Assembly: GCF_900143025.1 (NCBI RefSeq) | Contig: NZ_FRCT01000006.1 | Coordinates: 189,083-253,082, forward strand | DNA: 64,000 bases | Direction: 5' to 3' | From: Ruminococcus flavefaciens | Lineage (GTDB): Bacteria; Bacillota; Clostridia; Oscillospirales; Ruminococcaceae | Shown: positions 16,535 to 24,920 of the stretch, in pieces | How positions within the stretch are numbered: the stretch's first letter is position 1 | Layout: each line of letters begins with the position of its first letter | Program-made: the position numbers and the translations under genes | The notes under the pieces: model-generated | Told to the model about the DNA's origin: nothing | The model's database searches: none | The model's input: the letters and a program-made list of their open reading frames with translations, nothing else

Positions 16535-19500
16535 ATGAAAAAGAGCAACTTCAAAAGATTTGTCAGCGCAGGCATTACTGCACTGATGGTTGCTTCAAGT
16601 ATCCCATCGATCCCTGCTGCTGTTGTTCAGGCTGCTGACCAGCAGACAAGAGGAAACATCGGCGGATACGACTACGAAATGTGGAACCAGAACGGTCAGG
16701 GTCAGGTTTCAATGCAGCCAAGCGCAGGATCATTTACCTGCTCATGGAGCAACATTGAAAACTTCCTTGCACGTATGGGCAAGAACTACGACAGCAAAAA
16801 GCAGAATTACAAGAGCATAGGTAAGGACATCACACTTACTTATGATGTTGAGTACACACCAAGAGGAAATTCTTATATGTGCGTTTACGGATGGACAAGA
16901 AATCCTCTCATGGAGTACTATATCGTTGAAGGTTGGGGCGACTGGAGGCCACCCGGAAACGGTGCAGAAAACAAGGGTACAGTAACTCTTGACGGAAATA
17001 CATACGACATTGCAAAGACAATGCGTTACAACCAGCCATCACTTGACGGTACTGCTACTTTCCCACAGTACTGGAGCATACGTCAGAGAAGCGGCTCGGC
17101 TAATAATCAGACAAACTACATGAAGGGCACAATCCACGTAGGCAAGCACTTCGACGCATGGAGCCAGAAGGGCCTTGATATGTCGGGTACTCTCTATGAA
17201 GTTTCACTTAATATCGAAGGTTACAGATCAAACGGATCTGCTAATGTAAAGAGCGTCAAAGTTTATGAGAACGGTCTCGGCGACGATACAACCACAACTG
17301 TAACAACACCTTCAGAGCCTGTAAAGGGCGATGCAAACGGTGACTTCTTCACAAGCACATTTGAGAGCGGCAAGGACAACTGGTCAGGCAGAGGCGATGC
17401 GTCAGTAGCAACTGATTCAAGCAACTACTATTCCGGAAGCAAGTCACTCTATGTTTCAGGAAGAAGCCAGGAGTGGAATGGCTGCTCTATCGCACTTGAT
17501 TCAAGCAAGTTCATCCCAGGCCAGACATACAGCTTCAGCGCAGCAGTAATGCAGAAGACTGGCAGCTCTTCAACAATACAGATGTCACTCCAGCAGGGTG
17601 ACGGCAACGGCGCATCTTATACTCAGATCGCTACAGCTGACACAAAGAGTGGCGAGTGGACAAAAATCGAGAATACAAAGTTTACTATCCCTGCTAATTC
17701 AGGCGATATGTTACTCTATATCGAAACACCTGAGAGCTCAGGTGACCTCTGCGATTTCTATGTAGACGCAGTTCAGGTTTCTGAATCAGGCAAGTCTTCT
17801 TCTGTTAAGACAGGCGGTGGTACAGTTGATACATCAACTCCTACACCTACACCCGGCGGTGGAGAAGACGAGACACCTATAGTAATAGATGAGGGTCTTG
17901 GTTCACATCAGAACATGGATTATACTTACAAGAAGGGCGGAGACGGATTTAAGGATCACGCAGGTCCGTTATTCAGACTCGGTACTTCCGTAAGTGCAAA
18001 CGAAATAAATACATCACAGGGACAGAATTTCATCAAGCAGAATTACAATTCTATCACTTGTGAGAACGAAATGAAGCCTGATTCTATCGTAGCTGGTGTA
18101 AACGGCGATAATGTAAACATCAGCCTCAGAAATGCAGATCCTATTCTTAAGTTCGCTCAACAGAACGGAATCGGTGTTCGTGGTCATACCTTCGTATGGT
18201 ACAGCCAGACTCCAAACTCACTGTTCCAGGAGAACGGCAGAGATGTATCTGCTGACAGAATGAACAAGCGTCTTGAGAGCATGATCAAGAATACTTTTGA
18301 TGCTATCAAGAAGAATTATCCTAACCTCAAGCTCCATTCTTACGATGTATGTAACGAGCTCTTCGTTAATGACGGCGGTGGAATGAGACCAGCAAGCAAC
18401 TCAGGTTGGGTAAGAGTATACGGTAATGACAGCTTCGTTATCAATGCATTCAAGTATGCAAGACAGTATGCTCCAAGCACAACAAAGCTCTACCTCAACG
18501 ATTACAATGAGTACATGAGCGCTAAGACAAACGATCTCTACAACATGGCTAAGAAGGTAATGGCAGAAGGTAACTACATCGACGGTATCGGTATGCAGTC
18601 ACACCTTGACTCCAGATATCCTTCAGCAAGTGAGTATGAGACAGCTATCAAGAAGTTTGAGAGCCTCGGTCTTGATGTTCAGGTAACAGAGCTTGATATC
18701 ACAAACAGCACAGGTACAAACAGCAAGCTTTACCCTGAGATCTTCGAGGTTATCTGTAAGCACGCTAAGAACATCTCTTGTGTAACTCTCTGGGGTACAA
18801 CCGATGAGAGAAGCTGGAGATACCGTGAGAACGGTGGTTCACCACTTCCATTCAGCAACTACCAGCCTAAGTCATTCTACAATGACATCATCAAGATCAT
18901 GGATAAGTATGCTGAAAAGTATGAGAATGAGGTAACTACAACAACAACTACTACTGCACCTGTAGTAACAACTACAACAGCTCCTGTAGTAACACAGGAT
19001 CCTAAGTCTGCATTTGAAGCTAAGGTAAGCAAGTGGGGCGACGCTAACAAGGACAGCACAGTAGATATGGGCGACGTAGTTCTTATCATGCAGTCACTTG
19101 CAAATCCAAATAAGTATTCACTTACAGAACAGCAGACTGCTAATGCTGACGTATATCAGGCAGGCAGCGGTATCACAACAAACGATGCTCTGGCTCTTCA
19201 GAGATATCTCTTAGGTCTTATCAAGTCTCTCCCTGAGAGCTGGTCAAGCAACATCACAAATCCTCCTGTTGTAACAACTACAACTAAGAAGGCTACAACA
19301 ACAACTACAACTCAGAAGGTTACAACAACTACAACTAAGCCTACCGGCACAACAGCCAACGGTCAGAAATTCTCTGTAGGCAACGGCAAAAACCAGTACA
19401 AGGGTACAAGCGATGGCTACAGCTATGAGATCTGGCTCGATAATACAGGCGGAAGCGGTAACATGACACTTGGAAAGGGTGCTACATTCAGCACAGACTG

Positions 19501-20710
19501 GAGTGCACAGGTTTCTTCAGGTAACTTCCTCGCTCGTCGTGGTTTAGACTTCGACCGCACAAAGAAGGCTACAGACTGCGGTAAGATCGTAATGGATTAC
19601 GCAGCAGACTATTCAGCAAGCTCACAGGGTAACTCAAGACTCTGCGTTTACGGTTGGATGACAGATCCGCTCGTAGAGTATTACATCATTGAGGACTGGG
19701 TAAACTGGTGCCCGAAGCCAAACGGCGCAAGCAAGACAGTTACAATCGACGGTGCTGAGTACGAGATATTCCAGCTCGATCATTACGGTCCTACAATCCT
19801 TGACAACCAGTCACGTAACTTCAAGCAGTACTTCAGCGTACGTAAGTCTAAGAGAACATCAGGTACTATCACAGTATCAGATCACTTCAAGGCTTGGGCA
19901 AATGCTGGTTGGAACATCGGTAACCTCACAGAGGTTGCACTCAACGTTGAAGGTTGGGAGAGCAGCGGTAAGGCAAACGTATCAAGCCTCTCAATCGAAG
20001 TAACAGGCGGTGGCTCACAGCAGGGTTCTGACTCTCAGCAGGGTACAGATTCACAGCAGGGTACTACACCAAAGGTAGATAAGACAAAGAAGCTCTGCGC
20101 TATCTCATTCGATGATGGTGCATCAGCTACAAGCAGACAGGATCCTGCATACAGGATAATGGACGCTCTTATCAAGAACAACATGACAGCTACATTCTTC
20201 TATGTTGGCGACTGGATCAAGACAAACGATCAGGTTAAGTTCGCTTACCAGAATGGTATGGAAGTAGCTAACCATACAAAGTCACATCCTTCACTCGGTT
20301 CACTTGGTTCACAGCAGATCAGAAGCGAGTGGGAGCAGTGCAACAGCAAGCTCAAGAACATTATCGGTACTGAGCCTTCACACCTCATGAGACTTCCATA
20401 TCTCGATGGCGGCGGACAGGTTAAGTCAGCTCTCTACGATGTACCGCTTATCAGCTGTGCAATCGATACAAAGGACTGGGATAATGCTTCTAAGGATCAG
20501 ATCGTAAATACAATCAAGCAGGCTGCACAGAATGGTTCACTTGAGGGTGCTATCGTACTCTGCCACGAGAACTATGCTACAACAGCTGCTGCTATGGAAG
20601 AAGTTCTCCCATGGCTCGCACAGAATGGTTACCAGAACGTAAACATCTCTGATCTTGCAGCAGCTAAGGGCAAGACTCTTGCAGGTGGTCAGATCCACAC
20701 TCGTGTCTAA
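16535..20710 (+). CDS. Cellulosomal multi-domain xylanase: GH11-CBM22-GH10-dockerin-GH11-CE4
   Basis: This 1391-residue secreted enzyme starts at 16535, with GTGAGG 10 bases upstream; the ATG at 16526 would sit on that site. The signal peptide ends near VQA-ADQ. GH11 (about 38-245) has nucleophile E127 in PLMEYYIVEGW and acid/base E228 in SLNIEGYRSNG. CBM22 (about 270-420) and GH10 (about 463-793) follow, with acid/base E608 in DVCNE and nucleophile E719 in QVTELD. Next are a Thr linker and dockerin (about 833-900, GDANKDSTVDMGDVV and its partner loop). After a second Thr linker comes another GH11 (about 945-1160, E1048, E1139). Last is a CE4 deacetylase (about 1185-1385) with D1193-D1194 in SFDDG and H1247/H1251 in NHTKSH. 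All catalytic residues are present. It should cleave and deacetylate xylan while bound to a scaffoldin. Confidence 0.96.
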   Translation: MKKSNFKRFVSAGITALMVASSIPSIPAAVVQAADQQTRGNIGGYDYEMWNQNGQGQVSMQPSAGSFTCSWSNIENFLARMGKNYDSKKQNYKSIGKDITLTYDVEYTPRGNSYMCVYGWTRNPLMEYYIVEGWGDWRPPGNGAENKGTVTLDGNTYDIAKTMRYNQPSLDGTATFPQYWSIRQRSGSANNQTNYMKGTIHVGKHFDAWSQKGLDMSGTLYEVSLNIEGYRSNGSANVKSVKVYENGLGDDTTTTVTTPSEPVKGDANGDFFTSTFESGKDNWSGRGDASVATDSSNYYSGSKSLYVSGRSQEWNGCSIALDSSKFIPGQTYSFSAAVMQKTGSSSTIQMSLQQGDGNGASYTQIATADTKSGEWTKIENTKFTIPANSGDMLLYIETPESSGDLCDFYVDAVQVSESGKSSSVKTGGGTVDTSTPTPTPGGGEDETPIVIDEGLGSHQNMDYTYKKGGDGFKDHAGPLFRLGTSVSANEINTSQGQNFIKQNYNSITCENEMKPDSIVAGVNGDNVNISLRNADPILKFAQQNGIGVRGHTFVWYSQTPNSLFQENGRDVSADRMNKRLESMIKNTFDAIKKNYPNLKLHSYDVCNELFVNDGGGMRPASNSGWVRVYGNDSFVINAFKYARQYAPSTTKLYLNDYNEYMSAKTNDLYNMAKKVMAEGNYIDGIGMQSHLDSRYPSASEYETAIKKFESLGLDVQVTELDITNSTGTNSKLYPEIFEVICKHAKNISCVTLWGTTDERSWRYRENGGSPLPFSNYQPKSFYNDIIKIMDKYAEKYENEVTTTTTTTAPVVTTTTAPVVTQDPKSAFEAKVSKWGDANKDSTVDMGDVVLIMQSLANPNKYSLTEQQTANADVYQAGSGITTNDALALQRYLLGLIKSLPESWSSNITNPPVVTTTTKKATTTTTTQKVTTTTTKPTGTTANGQKFSVGNGKNQYKGTSDGYSYEIWLDNTGGSGNMTLGKGATFSTDWSAQVSSGNFLARRGLDFDRTKKATDCGKIVMDYAADYSASSQGNSRLCVYGWMTDPLVEYYIIEDWVNWCPKPNGASKTVTIDGAEYEIFQLDHYGPTILDNQSRNFKQYFSVRKSKRTSGTITVSDHFKAWANAGWNIGNLTEVALNVEGWESSGKANVSSLSIEVTGGGSQQGSDSQQGTDSQQGTTPKVDKTKKLCAISFDDGASATSRQDPAYRIMDALIKNNMTATFFYVGDWIKTNDQVKFAYQNGMEVANHTKSHPSLGSLGSQQIRSEWEQCNSKLKNIIGTEPSHLMRLPYLDGGGQVKSALYDVPLISCAIDTKDWDNASKDQIVNTIKQAAQNGSLEGAIVLCHENYATTAAAMEEVLPWLAQNGYQNVNISDLAAAKGKTLAGGQIHTRV

Positions 20711-20735
20711 TTGATACGTAAGTATTAAAAATTAT

Positions 20736-20764
20736 GTGCCGATCATCTGGTCGGTGATCGGCAC
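20736..20764 (+). other. Strong hairpin after the xylanase gene
   Basis: GTGCCGATCA and TGATCGGCAC form a perfect 10-bp stem with a 9-base loop, 25 bases after the stop codon. No T-run follows, so it may protect the mRNA 3' end; a true terminator lies 40 bases on. Confidence 0.55.
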
Positions 20765-20803
20765 AACTTAGTTAAGATTTCTCCAAATTTTAATATCCCC
20801 TGA

Positions 20804-20840
20804 AAGGCAGTCGGTTACTATCGGCTGTCTTTTCATTTTT
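20804..20840 (+). terminator. Terminator of the xylanase transcript
   Basis: GGCAGTCG and CGGCTGTC pair (with two G-U pairs), followed by TTTTCATTTTTAT. Confidence 0.7.
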
Positions 20841-20934
20841 ATTATAATGTGCTATAATGTAATTCGGACATTTTGATTTTTATGTGACCATATTGTTTTT
20901 AGGTGCGTGTTTATAGTGAAAGGAGTTGATGATA

Positions 20935-21414
20935 TTGCTTACAAACGGCTGCGCTCGCGAGGCGGTCGAGAAATACGGTGATATGCTGTACAGAATATGT
21001 CTCGTTATGTTAAAGAACACCGCTGATGCCGAGGACGCTGTACAGGAAACATTTATAAAGTATGTACAGAATACCCCGACATTTAAGGGTGAAGGACACG
21101 AAAAAGCATGGCTCATCACTGTAGCCACTAATAAATGCCGCGATATGCTGAGGTATCGCACTCGACATAAAACAGAAAGTGAAGAGCTTTTGCAGGGATA
21201 TTTCATCGAAGAGCATGACAGTGGAATACTCGAAGCTCTTTCAGAGCTTGACGATAAATACAGAATAATACTTGTACTTTATTATGTTGAAGATTATAAG
21301 ATAGATCAGATATCTAAAATTACCGGATTAAGTGTTTCGGCAGTTAAAATGCGCCTGTCAAGAGGCAGAAAGCTGCTGAGGGAAAAATACCGAAAGGAGT
21401 ATATTGTAGCATGA
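20935..21414 (+). CDS. ECF-type RNA polymerase sigma factor (first copy)
   Basis: This 159-residue sigma-70 family protein has only regions 2 and 4. Region 2 includes EKYGDMLYRICLVMLKNTAD and AEDAVQETFIK; region 4 ends with KIDQISKITGLSVSAVKMRL, a helix-turn-helix, then SRGRKLLREKYRKEY. The best start is TTG at 20935, 9 bases after AAAGGAG; ATG 20929 is only 3 bases away. Its stop overlaps the next ORF by four bases (ATGA), which couples it to a membrane anti-sigma candidate. The target promoters are unknown. Confidence 0.9.
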   Translation: MLTNGCAREAVEKYGDMLYRICLVMLKNTADAEDAVQETFIKYVQNTPTFKGEGHEKAWLITVATNKCRDMLRYRTRHKTESEELLQGYFIEEHDSGILEALSELDDKYRIILVLYYVEDYKIDQISKITGLSVSAVKMRLSRGRKLLREKYRKEYIVA

Positions 21415-22967
21415 CTAATAAATTAAAAAATGAAATGGAGAAAATCAAAATGCCTAAGGATACAAAAGAAAGAATTATAGCTGCTTGTGAAAACACAGCA
21501 CGAAATAAAGTCATCAGTAAAATAGATAACGACGGATATACAGACCATGTATTCACTGCCGAAAGAGTAAAGCCAAAAAATCGCATTATGCGCAGCATAA
21601 GTGCTGTTGCAGCCTGTGCAGTAATTGCAGGCGGAATTGGTACAACAGGATATCTGTTTCACAGAAACGGTTCTTCACCCGTAGCAGATGTTGAGTCTAC
21701 TACAGTTTTTTCAGAGCCGGACGAGCAGATGAGCAATACAGGTTGTCCGTTCGGTGACTTTAATGACTTTGAATTTTCGATAAAATTTGGTGATGATGGT
21801 GAGGAACTGATCGGATTTTCCGATGAAACACGCAGTAAGCTTGCAGATTTTCTGAACACTTTCAACTGGGGCGACGAAATAGAAGAAGCTGAAGTTAAAG
21901 TGCTTGACGAAAATGAAATTAATGATGAAAAATATGCCATGATATCATGGTCAAAAGACAATAAGAAATATTTTGTTGCAGTTTCTGATTCAGGATTAGT
22001 TGGCGCAGCTTCACTCGAATCGCCACAGGATCTGCAGCCTATTACAGATATAAAATATTATAGAGTTGATTTTAATGCCTTCTACAAGGGCATGAAGGAC
22101 ATACTGGACATGGATCCTTTCGCAGAAAAGACTACATTTACAGCCTGTGAAGATTCACCATTCACTGATATACTTGCAAAGGATTATAATGTTTCACCTT
22201 TCACTCTTGATTTTGCTCAGGCAGATCAGGAGAAATACGATAAAATGGCTGAGCTTATAAACAGCCAGAAATGGTTTGAATTCGACGGCATTGACGTTTA
22301 TCATGCCTGGTCATTTGATCCTAACAGAAATAACTTTACTATCAGATGTGATGAAGGCTCAACTGTTTCCTATGCTTCATTTGACTACACCGATACTGCT
22401 ACTATTTATAGTGTGACATATGATGAAAACGGTGTTATCGCAGATCAGGACTGGAAGTTCTATAGGTGTGATGACAAGCATTTCGGATGCAAGTTAGGCG
22501 ATATTTTCGGTACCTATATCCCTGATGATTTTCGCAACTGGGAGCCTGATGAAAATGAGGCTGAGATATATGAGCATAAGTGTAATGCAATTGATTTTTC
22601 TGAGGTGCTTGCATGGAATGACTGTGATTATACTGTAATTGCAGGTGACAGGGACGAAAGAATTTCTATGACTCCTGAGCAGATAGAGCAGTTCAAGAAG
22701 TGCTTTGATAATATCGAGCTTAAAAAAGAAAACATGGTACCTGATCTTTGGGCTGGTTATGGTTCGCCCGAGTTTGAGGCTGATTTTGGCAATACATTTG
22801 TTATGATATCAAACGAAAATGTTTTAAAGGATATCAGTATTTCTATGGATAAGAAGCTGATAGCTATTTATGACGGAGGCACCAGCTGCTCGTCAAATAT
22901 GTGCACAAGAGTCTACAGAATAGATGATCCCGAGCAGTTCCAGTTTGTATTAGATATTATAAAGTAA
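21411..22967 (+). CDS. Membrane-anchored anti-sigma factor candidate with large extracytoplasmic domain
   Basis: This 518-residue protein has a short cytoplasmic N-terminus (EKIKMPKDTKERIIAACE), one transmembrane helix at about 64-85 (SISAVAACAVIAGGIGTTGY) and a long acidic domain outside. The four-base overlap with the sigma gene, the single-pass topology and the small cytoplasmic head are what is expected of ECF anti-sigma factors. However, no zinc-binding ZAS motif (HxxxCxxC) is visible in the head. The extracytoplasmic part has several internal Asp-rich segments, possibly repeated, and could sense an outside signal. Its ligand is unknown. Function is inferred from position and topology. 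Confidence 0.7.
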   Translation: MTNKLKNEMEKIKMPKDTKERIIAACENTARNKVISKIDNDGYTDHVFTAERVKPKNRIMRSISAVAACAVIAGGIGTTGYLFHRNGSSPVADVESTTVFSEPDEQMSNTGCPFGDFNDFEFSIKFGDDGEELIGFSDETRSKLADFLNTFNWGDEIEEAEVKVLDENEINDEKYAMISWSKDNKKYFVAVSDSGLVGAASLESPQDLQPITDIKYYRVDFNAFYKGMKDILDMDPFAEKTTFTACEDSPFTDILAKDYNVSPFTLDFAQADQEKYDKMAELINSQKWFEFDGIDVYHAWSFDPNRNNFTIRCDEGSTVSYASFDYTDTATIYSVTYDENGVIADQDWKFYRCDDKHFGCKLGDIFGTYIPDDFRNWEPDENEAEIYEHKCNAIDFSEVLAWNDCDYTVIAGDRDERISMTPEQIEQFKKCFDNIELKKENMVPDLWAGYGSPEFEADFGNTFVMISNENVLKDISISMDKKLIAIYDGGTSCSSNMCTRVYRIDDPEQFQFVLDIIK

Positions 22968-23014
22968 TAAAAGTCCCCGAGGTTTTACAGGCGACGCTGA
23001 TATAGAAGTATTAA

Positions 23015-23060
23015 GCCATAGTATTTCTGATGAAAAGTCAGAGGTACTATGGCGTTTTTA
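23015..23060 (+). terminator. Terminator after the sigma/anti-sigma pair
   Basis: GCCATAGTATTTCTGA pairs with TCAGAGGTACTATGGC, followed by GTTTTTATT. Confidence 0.85.
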
Positions 23061-23089
23061 TTGACAATGTATCGATGTCGTGATATAAT
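23061..23089 (+). promoter_or_regulatory. SigA-type promoter of the vanZ-like gene
   Basis: Perfect TTGACA (23061-23066), 17-base spacer and perfect TATAAT (23084-23089). Confidence 0.9.
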
Positions 23090-23151
23090 GTTTGTGAGCA
23101 TAAATCGGAATTTATCAAGCTATCTGCTAAAGAAAGGATGAGGTAGAGACT

Positions 23152-23694
23152 GTGATCGAGATTTCCTATCTACAGATGTTTATTTTTATAACTCTCATTT
23201 GGATACTTGTGCGATTCATAATTGCGATAAGATTCAAGAAGTTTTCAGTAAAACGTGAATTACAGATGCTTCTTGTATATATATGCCTTGTAGTTATTGC
23301 AAGATTTGTATATTTTCCGTTACATTATGTTGATGGAAAAATAGGTACACTAACGATTGGATTTTCAAAGACACCATCTGACATGATAAACTTTATCCCG
23401 TTCTATTTTCTCTTTGACAGATATGATGGATGGCTTATCAATATTATCGGGAACATAGCAATGTTTATACCTTTTGGAATAGTATTGCCTATCTGTTTTC
23501 GCAAGTTTGATAATATCAAAAAAACTGTGATCGCAGGGATTTGTTTTATTGTCTTTATTGAGCTGTCCCAATTGCTAAGTCCCGAAAGGCATACAGATAT
23601 TGATGATATAATATTAAATACGAGCGGTGTTATGATTGGGGCTTGTGTCATATTTGCTATACGAAAAGCCACAAATTCTGATTTATCTCAGTGA
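23152..23694 (+). CDS. VanZ family membrane protein
   Basis: This 180-residue protein starts at a GTG. It has four to five hydrophobic helices and the VanZ signature: NIIGNIAMFIPFGIVLPICF, then ELSQLLSPERHTDIDDIILN and SGVMIGACVIF. VanZ of Enterococcus raises teicoplanin resistance, but most chromosomal homologues have no proven role. It is monocistronic as read, with its own consensus promoter and a downstream hairpin, so no operon partner hints at function. Confidence 0.88.
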   Translation: MIEISYLQMFIFITLIWILVRFIIAIRFKKFSVKRELQMLLVYICLVVIARFVYFPLHYVDGKIGTLTIGFSKTPSDMINFIPFYFLFDRYDGWLINIIGNIAMFIPFGIVLPICFRKFDNIKKTVIAGICFIVFIELSQLLSPERHTDIDDIILNTSGVMIGACVIFAIRKATNSDLSQ

Positions 23695-23708
23695 CCGTGT
23701 AAAATACA

Positions 23709-23740
23709 ATGCCCCGAAGCACTTTGAAATGCTTCGGGGC
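23709..23740. terminator. Hairpin between vanZ-like and AraC genes
   Basis: GCCCCGAAGCA and TGCTTCGGGGC form a perfect 11-bp stem between converging genes. T-tracts on either side are short, so strength is uncertain. Confidence 0.65.
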
Positions 23741-23783
23741 AAAACTTCTGTATGGTATCCTTCTTATAACTTCGGGAATAATT

Positions 23784-24644
23784 TTATCTCAGTGCATAGA
23801 GTTTTTTGAAGTCTGTAGGAGTACAGTGCTTTATCTCCTTGAAGATACGGTTGAAGGTGGTCAGGCTCTTGAAGCCCGAACGCATAGCAACTTCCGTAAT
23901 AGGAATAGCGGGATCAAGCAGGAGAAGTTCCGCAGCCTTTGTACGTCTTGCGTTTATGTACTGTAAGTATGACATTGCATTATACTGCTTGAATATACGC
24001 GAGAAGTGGTATTTGCTGTAGCCTGCCACATCTGCAAGCTGTTCGAGAGTGATATCGTACATATAGTTATTGTCGATATACTTCAGTACAGTACCGAACT
24101 TTTCACTGTATTCGTCTATCTTTTCGTCATCGCAGTCCATAACTATCTTCTGCTGCTCCAGCTGATACTCGCGGAGAGCCATGAATAATTCTATGACCTT
24201 TACGTATATCTTTACATCAGCAAGCTCTGACTTGGAGGTGTAAAGGGAAAGGATATCCAGCATTGTTTTCTTTGCGAGCACATGAAGCTCTCTGTCCATT
24301 TCCATATTAATGAGTACAGGAGAGTTCAGCGAACGCATAACAGGCTCGAGAGCAGATATCTCACCGAGGATACTGTTATCGCACTGGAATATAATACGTC
24401 TGCCCGGAATTGCAGGCATACTGTGGAGCTCCCCAGGAGGAACGATGAGAACATCGTTTTCGGGGATCTTATAGTCTATGCCGTTAACTTTTACTGTGTA
24501 CTCGTTTTTCAGCGGCATAACGAATTCTACAGCATTATGCCAATGAACAGGATATGGCTCATTTTCCACGTTATCATAAAGCATGGCATATTTCTTGGTG
24601 TCATACTCAACTGTTTCAAAGTCTCCTGAAAGATGTTTTATCAT
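23784..24644 (-). CDS. AraC family transcriptional regulator
   Basis: This 286-residue regulator starts at 24644, where AGGGGGGGTATT precedes the ATG; the frame is open further upstream but without a ribosome site. The N-terminus (about 20-110) is an AraC-type cupin with YPVHWHNAVEFVMPL and VPPGELHSMP. The C-terminus has two helix-turn-helices: LEQLADVAGYSKYHFSRIFK and ITEVAMRSGFKSLTTFNRIF. Cupin regulators of this group usually respond to a sugar and often sit beside glycoside hydrolase or transporter genes; here the neighbours are vanZ-like and flotillin. The target is unknown. A 17-base-spaced promoter lies 90 bases upstream. Confidence 0.9.
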   Translation of the reverse strand: MIKHLSGDFETVEYDTKKYAMLYDNVENEPYPVHWHNAVEFVMPLKNEYTVKVNGIDYKIPENDVLIVPPGELHSMPAIPGRRIIFQCDNSILGEISALEPVMRSLNSPVLINMEMDRELHVLAKKTMLDILSLYTSKSELADVKIYVKVIELFMALREYQLEQQKIVMDCDDEKIDEYSEKFGTVLKYIDNNYMYDITLEQLADVAGYSKYHFSRIFKQYNAMSYLQYINARRTKAAELLLLDPAIPITEVAMRSGFKSLTTFNRIFKEIKHCTPTDFKKLYALR

Positions 24645-24734
24645 TTTTAATACCCCCCCTCTGAACGTAGTTACAGAGGCCTGTGACCAAATATTGCTAT
24701 TCGGTTTTTGCGTAATATCAATAATTCTATTATC

Positions 24735-24763
24735 ATTATAATCTATATGACGACTTTTGTAAA
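24735..24763 (-). promoter_or_regulatory. Promoter of the AraC regulator gene
   Basis: On the minus strand TTTACA, 17 bases, then TATAAT, about 90 bases upstream of the start codon. Confidence 0.7.
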
Positions 24764-24860
24764 TGCTTTTTGCGAAACTTTGTGAAAACTCTACAAAACG
24801 ACCAACCATTTTTTGCGCAATATGGAAGTACCAATTATATCTGAATAAGGTGAAAAAATG

Positions 24861-24902
24861 AAAAAAATACCCCCTGATGACCGCATATCATCAGAGGGTA
24901 TT
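24861..24902 (-). terminator. Terminator of the flotillin gene
   Basis: On the minus strand, ATACCCTCTGATGAT and TCATCAGGGGGTAT pair, and seven T residues follow. Confidence 0.85.
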
Positions 24903-24920
24903 GTTTTTGTGCTGTGAATG

